The notes under the pieces are model-generated. The model ran no database searches. It was not told where the DNA came from and worked only from the letters and a program-made list of their open reading frames with translations. A DNA stretch of 64,000 nucleotides from Elusimicrobiota bacterium (lineage in GTDB: Bacteria > Elusimicrobiota > Elusimicrobia > UBA1565 > UBA9628), in assembly GCA_016194705.1 (NCBI GenBank), contig JACQAZ010000020.1, positions 1 to 64,000 of the forward strand. The letters are read 5' to 3'. Position 1 is the first letter of the stretch; every line of letters starts with the position of its first letter. Positions 9,401 to 15,812 of this stretch are shown piece after piece. Both the position numbers and the translations under genes were made by a program.

Positions 9401-9886
9401 AAGATCGACGCTAAAATTCCCGATGTGTGGAACAACAAGGGCTGCGCCGAGCTGAAGATGGGCCGCTTCGTCGAGGCCCTGCGCAGCTTCGAGGCCGTAC
9501 TCGCCCTCGACGCCAACCACGCCTTCGGCTGGGACAACAAGGGCGAGGCTCTCAACAAGCTCGGCCGCTTCAAGGACGCCCTGCCTTGCTTCTCGAAGGC
9601 GCTGGCGATCCGCAGCTTCGGGGCTCCGTGGGGAGGCCGCGGCGACAGCTATAGAAACCTCGAGCAGTATCAGGAGGCGCTGGCCGCGTATCAGAAGGCC
9701 ATCGAGATAGCGCCCAAATTCTCCTCGGCCTGGTACGGGCGCGCGGTCTGCGAGGACAAGATGTACCTGTCCGATCAGGCCGTAGAGTCTTACAAGAAGT
9801 TTCTCGCGCTCGCTTCCGCCAAAGAAGACGGCAAGGAGATCGAGTCAGCGCGGCGCCGGCTGGTGGAGCTCGGCGTTCAGGTCTGA
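6410..9886 (+). CDS. Zinc-ribbon/Ser-Thr kinase/TPR protein
   Basis: 1158 aa. Residues 4-22 form a zinc ribbon (CPNCAYDN...CCNLC). A spacer is followed by a Hanks-type kinase (about 140-430): glycine loop GRGGFGIVYKA, ALK lysine, HRDIKPANI catalytic loop, DFGLA and PPEQF in the activation segment, so it should be active. From about residue 450 to the end come roughly 18 TPR units in two blocks separated by a Pro-rich linker at about 845-865. No membrane segment, so it is cytosolic. Known kinase-TPR proteins use the repeats to recruit substrates; the substrate here is unknown. Its 3' end overlaps the convergent gene at 9877 by 10 bp. Confidence 0.9.
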   Translation: MAVKCPNCAYDNADGALCCNLCQTVLKREPAKPPEQAPPPAANSKQDKEAEFKALIERGTNAALSPGGIDEAIACFEKALALLPSPAVTEQDEARRERLVGFIEAQRRRKSEGQRPASATTAAPAAAPGSSTVHKEGDLIGQKYQIAGVLGRGGFGIVYKALQLDTMNVCALKTFLDEYLGDQQTRAQFRKEAQVWVDLDRHPYLVRALMVDEITGRLYLVMEMVAPGRSGLNSLDAFLRRQPPALAQSLKWAIQFCHGMEYAASKGVRCHRDIKPANILISGDATVKISDFGLAAALGASKALAGRVSRNAGGVGLSAVSGGGFGTPTHMPPEQFTNAAACDQKSDVYSFGAVLFQMAAKGRLPFLAPVPRDGSAAESSRFWNAMHQLHAQAPVPPLDSPLAPVIARCLQKTPAARYQSFAELRAELEILLKAATGETVVPPTVKEFDAAQWNDKGLSLANLKRYDEALRCFDKGLEISPHDEYLWTHKGCALMDLKRSGEALACFDKALALNPKHASAMTDKGLQLMELGRHEEALMCFMQAAAISPLNAVTAVAEGTCYDNLGRYEDALRSYDWALELDADNSYAWNNKGNTLRHMGRLKEAVACFDKALILEPMLAPSWISLGECLGNLGEPGKALKAFDKALELEPEKAAVWADKGAALVDLVKPAEALACYDRAVALDPKLARAWNGRSTASTMTGELDEALKSAEQAVALDPAQAQFWFAKASSLYTLGRFADAVPCFAKTLELEPEYASALLFGGDNLRELKRFAEALPYLERAEKVLKPGTRTLGRALYYKGYCLHALGRREEAQVCYTKSLELYPGFPNALAAREACAKGLPPPEDAPDIPPEVRQAAAPKAELTPEAVKWNKTGIEYFKAKKPKEAAEAFKKAVELSPAFAGAWGNLGLVLSDLGSKEQALESYVKSCEADPRLKSSWLNRGAILTQLGRGAEAVPCFDKALELDPKDMLAWLNKATNLSDLGRGPEALACYEEMLKIDAKIPDVWNNKGCAELKMGRFVEALRSFEAVLALDANHAFGWDNKGEALNKLGRFKDALPCFSKALAIRSFGAPWGGRGDSYRNLEQYQEALAAYQKAIEIAPKFSSAWYGRAVCEDKMYLSDQAVESYKKFLALASAKEDGKEIESARRRLVELGVQV

Positions 9887-10824
9887 TTCTTGAGCTGGGC
9901 GAGCATAGTACCTGCCCATTGGCGGACCCGCGCGTCGGGATGGGATGTTGCGGCCTGCAGCGCGGCGATGCCGCCGGGGCCCAGGCCCGAGAAAGCGCTC
10001 ATGATGAGCAGTTTGAGCGTCCCATCGGCGCCGTCGAGACAGGAAAGCATGTCGGGGACGATCGCGAGAACCGCGCTGGATCCGCGCTCGGCGATGCGGC
10101 CGAGGGCCTGCCAGCGCGCGTCGCCCGAGCCGGTCTTGAACGCGATGAGATCCGGATCGGCCGCGGGCTGAATGTTCTGTGCGGCGGGAGCTCCCTGCTT
10201 TTCGCTCTCGGCGACGAGCGCCTGCAGCATCAGCGCCGCGGCCGAGAAGACCGCGGCCGCGGGCCCGGAAACTTCCGAGTCGCCGAGCGCTGCGGTCGCA
10301 AAGCGCGGCCCCTCGGGTGTGAGCAAGGTGATCCCGACGTGGCCCGCCGGTGGCTTCTCGGGACGCGCGGCCGGCCATTGTGTGACCAATTCGTGCGCGG
10401 CGGGAAACAGCGCCTCGAAGTGAGGGTGCAGGGGATTGGGCGGGGGCAGGTCCCAGACGAGGACCTTGCCCGATTGGTTGATGTAGCGCGCCGAGCCGTC
10501 CGCGTAAGCGGCCAAGGTGTCGAGCCCCCCGGGCATCGGGACCTCGACGACCACTCCCCAGACTTGGCCCACGAGGTCCTCCGAGGGTGCTACGCCCAGC
10601 GCCCTCAGGCCGTTCCAGGCCCACAGCCAGGTGCGCGTCTCGCCGCCGAGCTCGAAGACCTGCCGGAGGCATTGCGCGGCCTGGCCGTCGCGGCCGTCGC
10701 GCTGTGCGGCGACGGCCTGGTCGAAGAGCGCCCAGGGCCCCGCGGCCGGGGAGCTGCGGTCGATGCCCGCCATTAGTTCCTTAGGTTCCTGAAGGGCGAA
10801 GAGCAGATCGCGAAATTCCGCCAT
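9877..10824 (-). CDS. Uncharacterised protein with HEAT-like C-terminus
   Basis: 315 aa, no signal peptide. The middle (GVVVEVPMPGGLDTLAAYADGSARYINQSG) looks like a beta-rich ligand domain; residues 235-312 form helical HEAT-like repeats (SGLGPGGIAALQAATSHPDARVRQWAGTML). It lies 7 bp after the stop of the Cys-repeat exported protein, so it is probably the last gene of a three-gene - strand operon. Function unknown. Confidence 0.7.
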   Translation of the reverse strand: MAEFRDLLFALQEPKELMAGIDRSSPAAGPWALFDQAVAAQRDGRDGQAAQCLRQVFELGGETRTWLWAWNGLRALGVAPSEDLVGQVWGVVVEVPMPGGLDTLAAYADGSARYINQSGKVLVWDLPPPNPLHPHFEALFPAAHELVTQWPAARPEKPPAGHVGITLLTPEGPRFATAALGDSEVSGPAAAVFSAAALMLQALVAESEKQGAPAAQNIQPAADPDLIAFKTGSGDARWQALGRIAERGSSAVLAIVPDMLSCLDGADGTLKLLIMSAFSGLGPGGIAALQAATSHPDARVRQWAGTMLAQLKNQT

Positions 10825-10831
10825 GGGAGGA

Positions 10832-11752
10832 CTACGGGTTCGGCGAGGGCCGGCTCGGGTCTCGTCCCGGGTCCGGGAACGGGAAGCGGAACTGATAGGG
10901 GTGCGGGTACGGGAAGGGATACGGGTACGGATACTTGGGGTCGATGTTGTCGTGCGTCACGCCTTTGAGGGCGCCGTTGGAAGAGCAGAGGATCGCGGGG
11001 TTGTCCGTGACGGCCTTCGAGGAATTGAAGCAGTCGATCGGGCCGAGGTTCTTGGCTCCCGAGCAGAGCAGAGCCGGGTATCGGGTCAAGTCCTTGGCCG
11101 CTTTGTAGCACTCTATGGGCGCGTTCGATGACGCGGCTGCGCATAGCAGCGCGGGGAAATCGGTCAGGCCTTGCGCGGCCGAGAAGCAGGAGACCGGCGC
11201 GTTCGACTGCGCGCCGGCGCACAGCAGGGCCGGGTAGCGCGTGAGGCCTTTGGCCGCGGCGAAGCACTGGAGCGGCGCCGCGGAGACCGCCCCCGAGCAC
11301 AGCAGGGCCGGATAATCGGTCTGCCCTTGAGCCGCGCGGAAGCAATCAATCGGCGCGTTCGAGGCCGCGCGCGCGCAGAGCAGGGCCGGGAAGCTGGTCA
11401 CAGAGCCCGCCGCGCTGAAGCACGCGACCGGCGCGTCCGACGCCGCTCCCGAGCACAGCAGCGCCGGATACTGCGTCAATCCGCGCGCCGCGTTGAAGCA
11501 CGCGACCGGCGCGTTCGAGCCTGCGCCCGCGCAGAGCAAGGGGGGGAACGCGGTGAGGTCGCCGGCCGCCGCGTAACAGTCCGCCGGTCCCGGCGCCTGT
11601 CGGACCTTTCTGGCGGAGGCTCGCGGAGGAGCGAAATTAGAGCGGGATTCCATGCGCGGGGCTCGTTCGAGTTCGGAGAGGGCCGGCTGGGTCGCTGCGA
11701 AAGCGGAGAGCGAACAAAGGATCAGCAACGACACGGCGCTTGCGGTCCTCAT
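10832..11752 (-). CDS. Exported protein with eight 26-residue Cys repeats
   Basis: 306 aa from ATG 11752, which overlaps the upstream stop codon by 4 bp. Signal peptide (residues 1-20), a linker, then eight 26-residue repeats at residues 59-266 of consensus C[FY]xAAxGLTx[FY]PALLC, then [AS]GAxSxAP. Each repeat has two cysteines 15 residues apart. The C-terminus is a Pro-aromatic tail of alternating proline, tyrosine and phenylalanine. I do not recognise the family. Even Cys spacing suggests one disulfide-closed loop per repeat in a solenoid on the cell surface or in the periplasm. Confidence 0.8.
   Translation of the reverse strand: MRTASAVSLLILCSLSAFAATQPALSELERAPRMESRSNFAPPRASARKVRQAPGPADCYAAAGDLTAFPPLLCAGAGSNAPVACFNAARGLTQYPALLCSGAASDAPVACFSAAGSVTSFPALLCARAASNAPIDCFRAAQGQTDYPALLCSGAVSAAPLQCFAAAKGLTRYPALLCAGAQSNAPVSCFSAAQGLTDFPALLCAAASSNAPIECYKAAKDLTRYPALLCSGAKNLGPIDCFNSSKAVTDNPAILCSSNGALKGVTHDNIDPKYPYPYPFPYPHPYQFRFPFPDPGRDPSRPSPNP
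10955..11578 (-). repeat. Eight tandem 78-bp in-frame repeats
   Basis: These encode the eight 26-residue Cys units of the exported protein. The DNA copies have diverged at third positions but keep phase exactly, so the array is under protein-level selection rather than freshly expanded. Confidence 0.8.
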
Positions 11753-12168
11753 GGACCCTCGAAGTCGGCCGCGGTCGGGGCGGCGCGCTTGAGCGAGGCT
11801 GAGTCGATGACGAGAGTCACGGGCCGGCTCACCCAGAGGTCGCCGAAGCGCGTGACGATGCAGAGGCGGTACCGCCAAGTGCCCTCGGCGAGCTTGCCGT
11901 CCTCGAAATGCGTGTCGCCGGCGGCGTCGGTCGAGTAGACGGCCGGATCGTCGGGGAAGACCGGCGCCTCTTTGGCCGACGACTTGACGATCTTGTAGGA
12001 GGCGAAGTCGGTCCTCTTGTAGCGCCGCCAGTTGGCGACCACGCGGCCGTCGTCCAGGGACGCCTTGAAGCCGGTCACGTCGATCTCGATGGGAGCGCGC
12101 AGCGGGAGCTGGGCGACGGCCGCCGCCAGCGGGGCGAACAGGGTCAGCACGATGAGAGAGCGTCTCAT
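11749..12168 (-). CDS. Exported FnIII-like domain protein
   Basis: 139 aa from ATG 12168 (AGGTGA five bases upstream; GTG 12174 is the alternative). Signal peptide 1-19, then one beta-sandwich resembling a fibronectin type III module (VVANWRRYKRTDFASYKIVKS ... TWRYRLCIVTRFGDLWVSRPVTLVI). It is the first gene of the operon with the Cys-repeat protein, which suggests a shared surface or periplasmic role. TATAAT at 12188-12183 gives a very short leader. Confidence 0.75.
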   Translation of the reverse strand: MRRSLIVLTLFAPLAAAVAQLPLRAPIEIDVTGFKASLDDGRVVANWRRYKRTDFASYKIVKSSAKEAPVFPDDPAVYSTDAAGDTHFEDGKLAEGTWRYRLCIVTRFGDLWVSRPVTLVIDSASLKRAAPTAADFEGP

Positions 12169-12182
12169 GATCACCTGCGCCG

Positions 12183-12235
12183 ATTATACCTCATATTCTC
12201 GCGGTTCGATCGGCGCCGGCGCCTTTTGCTATGAT
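12183..12235. promoter_or_regulatory. Bidirectional promoter
   Basis: TATAAT on the - strand (12188-12183) serves the gene at 12168; GCTATGAT on the + strand (-10 TATGAT 12230-12235) serves the gene at 12247. Leaders would be about 5-10 nt. Confidence 0.6.
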
Positions 12236-12246
12236 CGACGATACTT

Positions 12247-12783
12247 ATGGACGCACTCCAAGAAAAGATCATGACGACCTGGAGTTCTCTCAAGGCGGCC
12301 GCCGTGACCCTCGCCCACGCGGTCATCGCGGTGGGCGCCTTGGTGCTCGTGATCCACTCTTGGATTCTTCTCTCCAACGGCAAGCAGCGCGAGGCCTTGG
12401 GCGCGGTCCTGAGCGCTGTCATGGGCGCGGGGGGCGCGCTCGTGTTCGTCGAGGAGTGGCTGGCGGCGGCGCTGGCCGCCGTCCACGCGCTGGGCGCGGT
12501 CTGGGGCCGCGCGGAGCGCGCGCAGTGCGCCAAGCAGGCGGCCGCGCACGCGGCTCTCGCCGGGCTTTGGTACGCCTTGCTGCGCTGGGGCGGCCCCATC
12601 GTCACGGGATTCGGGATTCCCGCTGCCGGCTCCGAGGAGAAACTCTTGTGGGCGGCCTTCTACATCCTGCTGGTCACCGGCGCGCTCCGGGTTCCCGGCC
12701 GCTTGAGCATCGCCTGGCAGGCCGCCACGACGGCCCGCGCCGCTCCCGGCGAGCTGCCGCCGATCGGCGGCGTCAAGCTCTAA
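12247..12783 (+). CDS. Integral membrane protein
   Basis: 178 aa with about four to five hydrophobic segments (19-42, 50-72, 74-90, 104-122 and 131-150) and a short soluble tail (GELPPIGGVKL). No family recognised. The -10 TATGAT ends 11 nt before the ATG and there is no Shine-Dalgarno, so translation may start on a near-leaderless mRNA. Confidence 0.7.
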   Translation: MDALQEKIMTTWSSLKAAAVTLAHAVIAVGALVLVIHSWILLSNGKQREALGAVLSAVMGAGGALVFVEEWLAAALAAVHALGAVWGRAERAQCAKQAAAHAALAGLWYALLRWGGPIVTGFGIPAAGSEEKLLWAAFYILLVTGALRVPGRLSIAWQAATTARAAPGELPPIGGVKL

Positions 12784-12791
12784 AAAGAAAA

Positions 12792-12821
12792 CCCCCACGC
12801 GAGGTCTCCCTCGCGTGGGGG
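12792..12821 (-). terminator. Strong rho-independent terminator
   Basis: A perfect 13-bp stem (12792-12804 with 12809-12821). On the - strand it is followed by TTTTCTTTTT, so it terminates the exported-protein gene 12844-13914. On + it lies just after the membrane-protein stop and may act weakly there. Confidence 0.85.
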
Positions 12822-12843
12822 CCCTTCAAGCCTTCAACCGCGC

Positions 12844-13914
12844 TTACGGGGTTCCTTCCGATCTCACCGCGTCCGTCTGGACGGACTGAGACTGGACCCA
12901 CCTCGGGCAGTTGTTCGCGACGTTCTCGTCGTACGAGACCAGACAGCTGTCGTAGCAGCTGTTGCTGTTGGCGTTGCACTGGTCGACGCAGTCAGGATCG
13001 CCCGGCGCGTTCTCATCGCACGCCTGCCTGCAGTCGTTGTGCTCTTCCTCGCAGGCGTCGTTGCATTGACCCAGCTTCATGTCGTAGTAGCTGATGCACT
13101 CGGCACGGCGCTGGCCGCGCCAGACTTCCCAGCCCCACCAGTACGGATACCCGCCGTACCACCACCAACGGTCGTGGTAGCGCCAGCCCCAGCCGTGATG
13201 GCCGTGCCAGCGACCCCAATCGTTGCCGGGGACGGGATGATGATGGCCGGGCTCGTGGTTCCCCGGATGCCCGTGACCCGGGTGATGCGGCTGCGGATGA
13301 GGCGTGCCGGGAGGATGGCTCGGTCCCGGCGGATGGTGGCCGCCCGGAGGATGGCTACCCGGGGGATGGCCGCCGCTCGGCGGGTGAGGCCGGGGATGAC
13401 CGCCGCCCGGAGGAGGATGCCCGCCGCCCGGAGGAGGATGCCCGCCGCCCGGAGGAGGATGACCGCCGCCCGGAGGAGGATGACCGCCGCCCGGAGGAGG
13501 ATGGCCGCCGCCCGGAGGAGGATGACCGCCGCCCGGAGGAGGATGACCGCCGCCCGGAGGATGACCGGGGTTGCCCCCGCCGGGGTGTCCGCCACCGGGA
13601 TGACCGCCGCCCGGGGGCGCTACCTGCTCGTCATACTGCTCTTCCTGCGCGGCCTCGTCGGCGGCCTGCTGCTCCGCCTCGGCGCGCTCGACGGCCTGCT
13701 GTTCTTCTCGGGCCTGTTGGTCGAGCGCTTGCTGGCTGAGAGCCTTGTTTTTCTCGACGCTCTGCGTAAGAGCGGCAGTCTGCGAGAAAAGAGCGCTGTC
13801 CTTGCTGACCGTCGTGTTGACCGTCTCCTCGAACGTCGCTGCGGCGAGAAGGCCCGAGCCGAGCGCCGTGAGAGCGGCGGCCGCGGCGACGAGCCATGTC
13901 CTGCGGTGATGCAT
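12844..13914 (-). CDS. Exported His/Gly/Pro-repeat protein, paralogue A
   Basis: 356 aa from ATG 13914 (GGAGG 8 nt upstream; matches the MH start of its paralogue). Signal peptide 1-25; a helical Gln/Ala/Glu-rich segment (SKDSALFSQTAALTQSVEK); a low-complexity linker with eight PPPGGGH units plus further His/Pro stretches; a Trp/Tyr/His-rich block (NDWGRWHGHHGWGW); and a Cys-rich C-terminal domain with about eight cysteines. It shares layout and both end domains with the neighbouring gene 14117-14920. The His density suggests metal binding; that is inference. Confidence 0.8.
   Translation of the reverse strand: MHHRRTWLVAAAAALTALGSGLLAAATFEETVNTTVSKDSALFSQTAALTQSVEKNKALSQQALDQQAREEQQAVERAEAEQQAADEAAQEEQYDEQVAPPGGGHPGGGHPGGGNPGHPPGGGHPPPGGGHPPPGGGHPPPGGGHPPPGGGHPPPGGGHPPPGGGHPPPGGGHPRPHPPSGGHPPGSHPPGGHHPPGPSHPPGTPHPQPHHPGHGHPGNHEPGHHHPVPGNDWGRWHGHHGWGWRYHDRWWWYGGYPYWWGWEVWRGQRRAECISYYDMKLGQCNDACEEEHNDCRQACDENAPGDPDCVDQCNANSNSCYDSCLVSYDENVANNCPRWVQSQSVQTDAVRSEGTP
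13395..13559 (-). repeat. 21-bp minisatellite encoding PPPGGGH
   Basis: Seven full and one 18-nt copy of GATGACCGCCGCCCGGAGGAG (+ strand), differing only at the fifth position of the unit. Because the unit is 21 bp, slippage would change linker length without breaking the frame. Confidence 0.85.
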
Positions 13915-14013
13915 TCGCATTTCCTCCCGCCCGGCAGTCCGGAGCGTGAAGTCGCGGTCGAAGGTGCCTGCAAAAAATAACAATTAGCCGCCAAACAAGC
14001 AAGGACTATTTTA

Positions 14014-14025
14014 CCCTAAAGACCT
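14014..14025 (-). promoter_or_regulatory. Dispersed regulatory element, copy 1
   Basis: On the - strand AGGTCTTTAGGG, about 100 nt upstream of the paralogue A start and immediately after the terminator of paralogue B. It is half of the GGTCTTTAGACC-type palindrome found upstream of other exported-protein genes in the window; no clear second box. Confidence 0.5.
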
Positions 14026-14060
14026 ATTATTTGCGTGGGCCCTTTGGTCCCAAAAACAGA

Positions 14061-14090
14061 GCCCCCGCCCCGCTTGCGCGGGACGGGGGC
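14061..14090 (-). terminator. Rho-independent terminator
   Basis: A 13-bp stem with one mismatch (14061-14073 with 14078-14090) followed on the - strand by TCTGTTTTTGG. Terminates the gene 14117-14920. Confidence 0.8.
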
Positions 14091-14116
14091 GTTGTCAGCG
14101 TGTTGCGGTGTCTAGA

Positions 14117-14920
14117 TCAGCGGCAGTACCACCTCTCGTTGCTCCGGCGCTCTTCCTCGCAGCCGAGACGCGCGTAGCTCAGGTTGGTTCCGCACTGGGC
14201 GACGCACTCCCCGTTGCCGTAGCACTCCGAGACGCAGAAGTTGTACTCGCTCGACGCGGCGCCCAGGCACGCGCTATACTGGCGCTCGTAATGAGCCCAG
14301 CACGAGCCGTACGCCGGGTACCAGATGGTCCAGCCCCACCAGAGGGGATAGCCGTACGGGCCCCAACCCCAGTAGTAGCCGCGCGGGCCCCAGTACCCGC
14401 CCCAGCCGTGGTGTCCATGCCAGCGTCCCCAATCGTTGTGGGGGTAGTGATGACCGGGCGGGCGACGATCGGGTCCGCGGCGTCCGTCGCCGTGACGGCC
14501 GTGGTCGCGGTCGGGGCCGCGGTGTCCGCCGCCGGGATGACCGGGATTGCCGGGATGGCCGGGTCCGGGACGACCAGGACCGCCGGGATGTCCGCCGGGA
14601 TGTCCGCCGTGGGGGCCGCCGCGATCCATCTCGACGGAGGCGTCCTCTTCCGTGAACTGCGCCGCTCCCTCGGGAGTGTACTGCGCGTCTTCGGCGGCCT
14701 TCTGCTCGATGGCCTCCGCTTCGACGGCGTCCTTCATGACGCTCGCGTTCTGCGAGACGCTGGCCTTGAGGGTCGAGCTCTGCGAGAAGAGCGAGTTATC
14801 CTTGCTCAGAGTGCTCTTGACGGTCTGTTCGAAGTTCTGCGTCTCGGCTGCGAGAATCCCCACGGCGGCCGTGGCGACGACCACGGCGGCGACGGCGAGG
14901 ATCGATCTACACTTATGCAT
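14117..14920 (-). CDS. Exported His/Gly/Pro-repeat protein, paralogue B
   Basis: 267 aa from ATG 14920 (GGAGGA 9 nt upstream). It has the same plan as paralogue A: signal peptide (MHKCRSILAVAAVVVATAAVG), helical segment (SKDNSLFSQSSTLKASVSQN), a Gly/His/Pro/Arg linker without the exact PPPGGGH array, then NDWGRWHGHHGWG, a Trp/Tyr/Gly block and a Cys-rich C-terminus (about eight Cys). A tandem duplication followed by divergence of the linker is the simplest history. Each copy has its own promoter region, terminator and upstream element, so they are separately transcribed. Confidence 0.8.
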   Translation of the reverse strand: MHKCRSILAVAAVVVATAAVGILAAETQNFEQTVKSTLSKDNSLFSQSSTLKASVSQNASVMKDAVEAEAIEQKAAEDAQYTPEGAAQFTEEDASVEMDRGGPHGGHPGGHPGGPGRPGPGHPGNPGHPGGGHRGPDRDHGRHGDGRRGPDRRPPGHHYPHNDWGRWHGHHGWGGYWGPRGYYWGWGPYGYPLWWGWTIWYPAYGSCWAHYERQYSACLGAASSEYNFCVSECYGNGECVAQCGTNLSYARLGCEEERRSNERWYCR

Positions 14921-14981
14921 TTCGTGCTGTCCTCCGTGCCCGGTTGTGTTCCCCAGGGAGTCCGGGCTAGCGATGGGTACC

Positions 14982-15060
14982 ATTATACCTAGTTCCGCCA
15001 ATAATTTAGCACCTAACTATCAGGGCATTGGACCCATATCGGCTATAGGTCCAAAGACCT
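14982..15060 (-). promoter_or_regulatory. Promoter plus dispersed element, copy 2
   Basis: Reading on the - strand: AGGTCTTTGGACCT (15060-15047), CCAATGCCCTGATAG (15031-15017), then -10 TATAAT (14987-14982), 61 nt before the start codon at 14920. The element also lies 80 bp upstream of the divergent exported-protein gene at 15140, so it could serve both. Confidence 0.6.
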
Positions 15061-15139
15061 ATCTCCTCGATGTGACCAAGGCCCCATTGATTTCCCGCCG
15101 GGCGCGGGATACACTGGGCGCATTCCGCGGGGGGTTCCG

Positions 15140-15766
15140 ATGACTCGACTGTGCGCGTTTTCTTTTCTTCTTTTCTCAGCGCTTCCATGCGCCGCCCATG
15201 AAGGCGCCGACGGCAAAGGGGACTGGCCCTGCCAGGCCGATTCCGAGAGGCTCTGCGGCGGCGTCAAACCCGGAGGCGGCCGGCTCGCGGCCTGCTTGAA
15301 GGAGCACCTGGACGAGGTCTCGCCGGAGTGCAGGGACTCGTGGGAGCAGAAGAAGAAAAACATCAAACAAGGCATGGAGGAGGGGGCGCAGGCCTGCAAG
15401 GACGACAAGGTGAAATTCTGCGGCGACGCTGAGGCGGGCGGCGGCGGCATCATGAAGTGCATGATGGAGCATAAGGACGAGCTATCGGACAAGTGCCGCG
15501 CCTTCATGGCGAAGAAAAAGGCGCAGATGAAGGACGGCGGCAAGATGGCCGCGATGCAGGCGGCCTGCCGCGACGACAAGGAGAAGCTCTGCGGCGACGC
15601 CGAGGCGGGCGGCGGCGGGATCATCCAGTGCATGATGGAGCACAAGGACGAGCTGTCGGAGAAATGCCGCGGCGCGATGACGCAGAAGGCCCGGGACTGG
15701 CAGAAAAACCGCCGGATGAAAGGCTCCGAGGACAAGCCGATGCCGGATTCCGAGCCCGGAGAGTAG
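15140..15766 (+). CDS. Exported GLG1-type cysteine-rich repeat protein
   Basis: 208 aa. Signal peptide 1-19 (cleavage about CAA-HE). Three copies of a roughly 60-residue cysteine-rich repeat like Pfam Cys_rich_FGFR (Golgi apparatus protein 1): C..D...LC/FCGD...GGGxxxxCM..H.D.LS..C. The last two copies are almost identical (FCGDAEAGGGGIMKCMMEHK and LCGDAEAGGGGIIQCMMEHK), suggesting recent internal duplication. The C-terminus is charged and disordered. Possible -10 TACACT at 15110-15115 with GGGGG before the ATG. Role of the bacterial family unknown. Confidence 0.85.
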   Translation: MTRLCAFSFLLFSALPCAAHEGADGKGDWPCQADSERLCGGVKPGGGRLAACLKEHLDEVSPECRDSWEQKKKNIKQGMEEGAQACKDDKVKFCGDAEAGGGGIMKCMMEHKDELSDKCRAFMAKKKAQMKDGGKMAAMQAACRDDKEKLCGDAEAGGGGIIQCMMEHKDELSEKCRGAMTQKARDWQKNRRMKGSEDKPMPDSEPGE

Positions 15767-15812
15767 TTCCTTAGTATAGGGTCGCGGAGGCTGGTATAAT
15801 ATACCGCCTCCG

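Noticed and set aside
13395..13559. Regular 21-bp repeats that might suggest a CRISPR array
   Set aside because: There are no spacers; the units are contiguous, in frame, and encode PPPGGGH inside an exported protein.
15017..15060. Dispersed element as a sigma-28 or sigma-54 promoter
   Set aside because: A GCCGATA string occurs here, but spacing to a TAAA box is not kept in the other copies, and no TGGCAC-N5-TTGC pattern is present; normal -10 boxes lie downstream.
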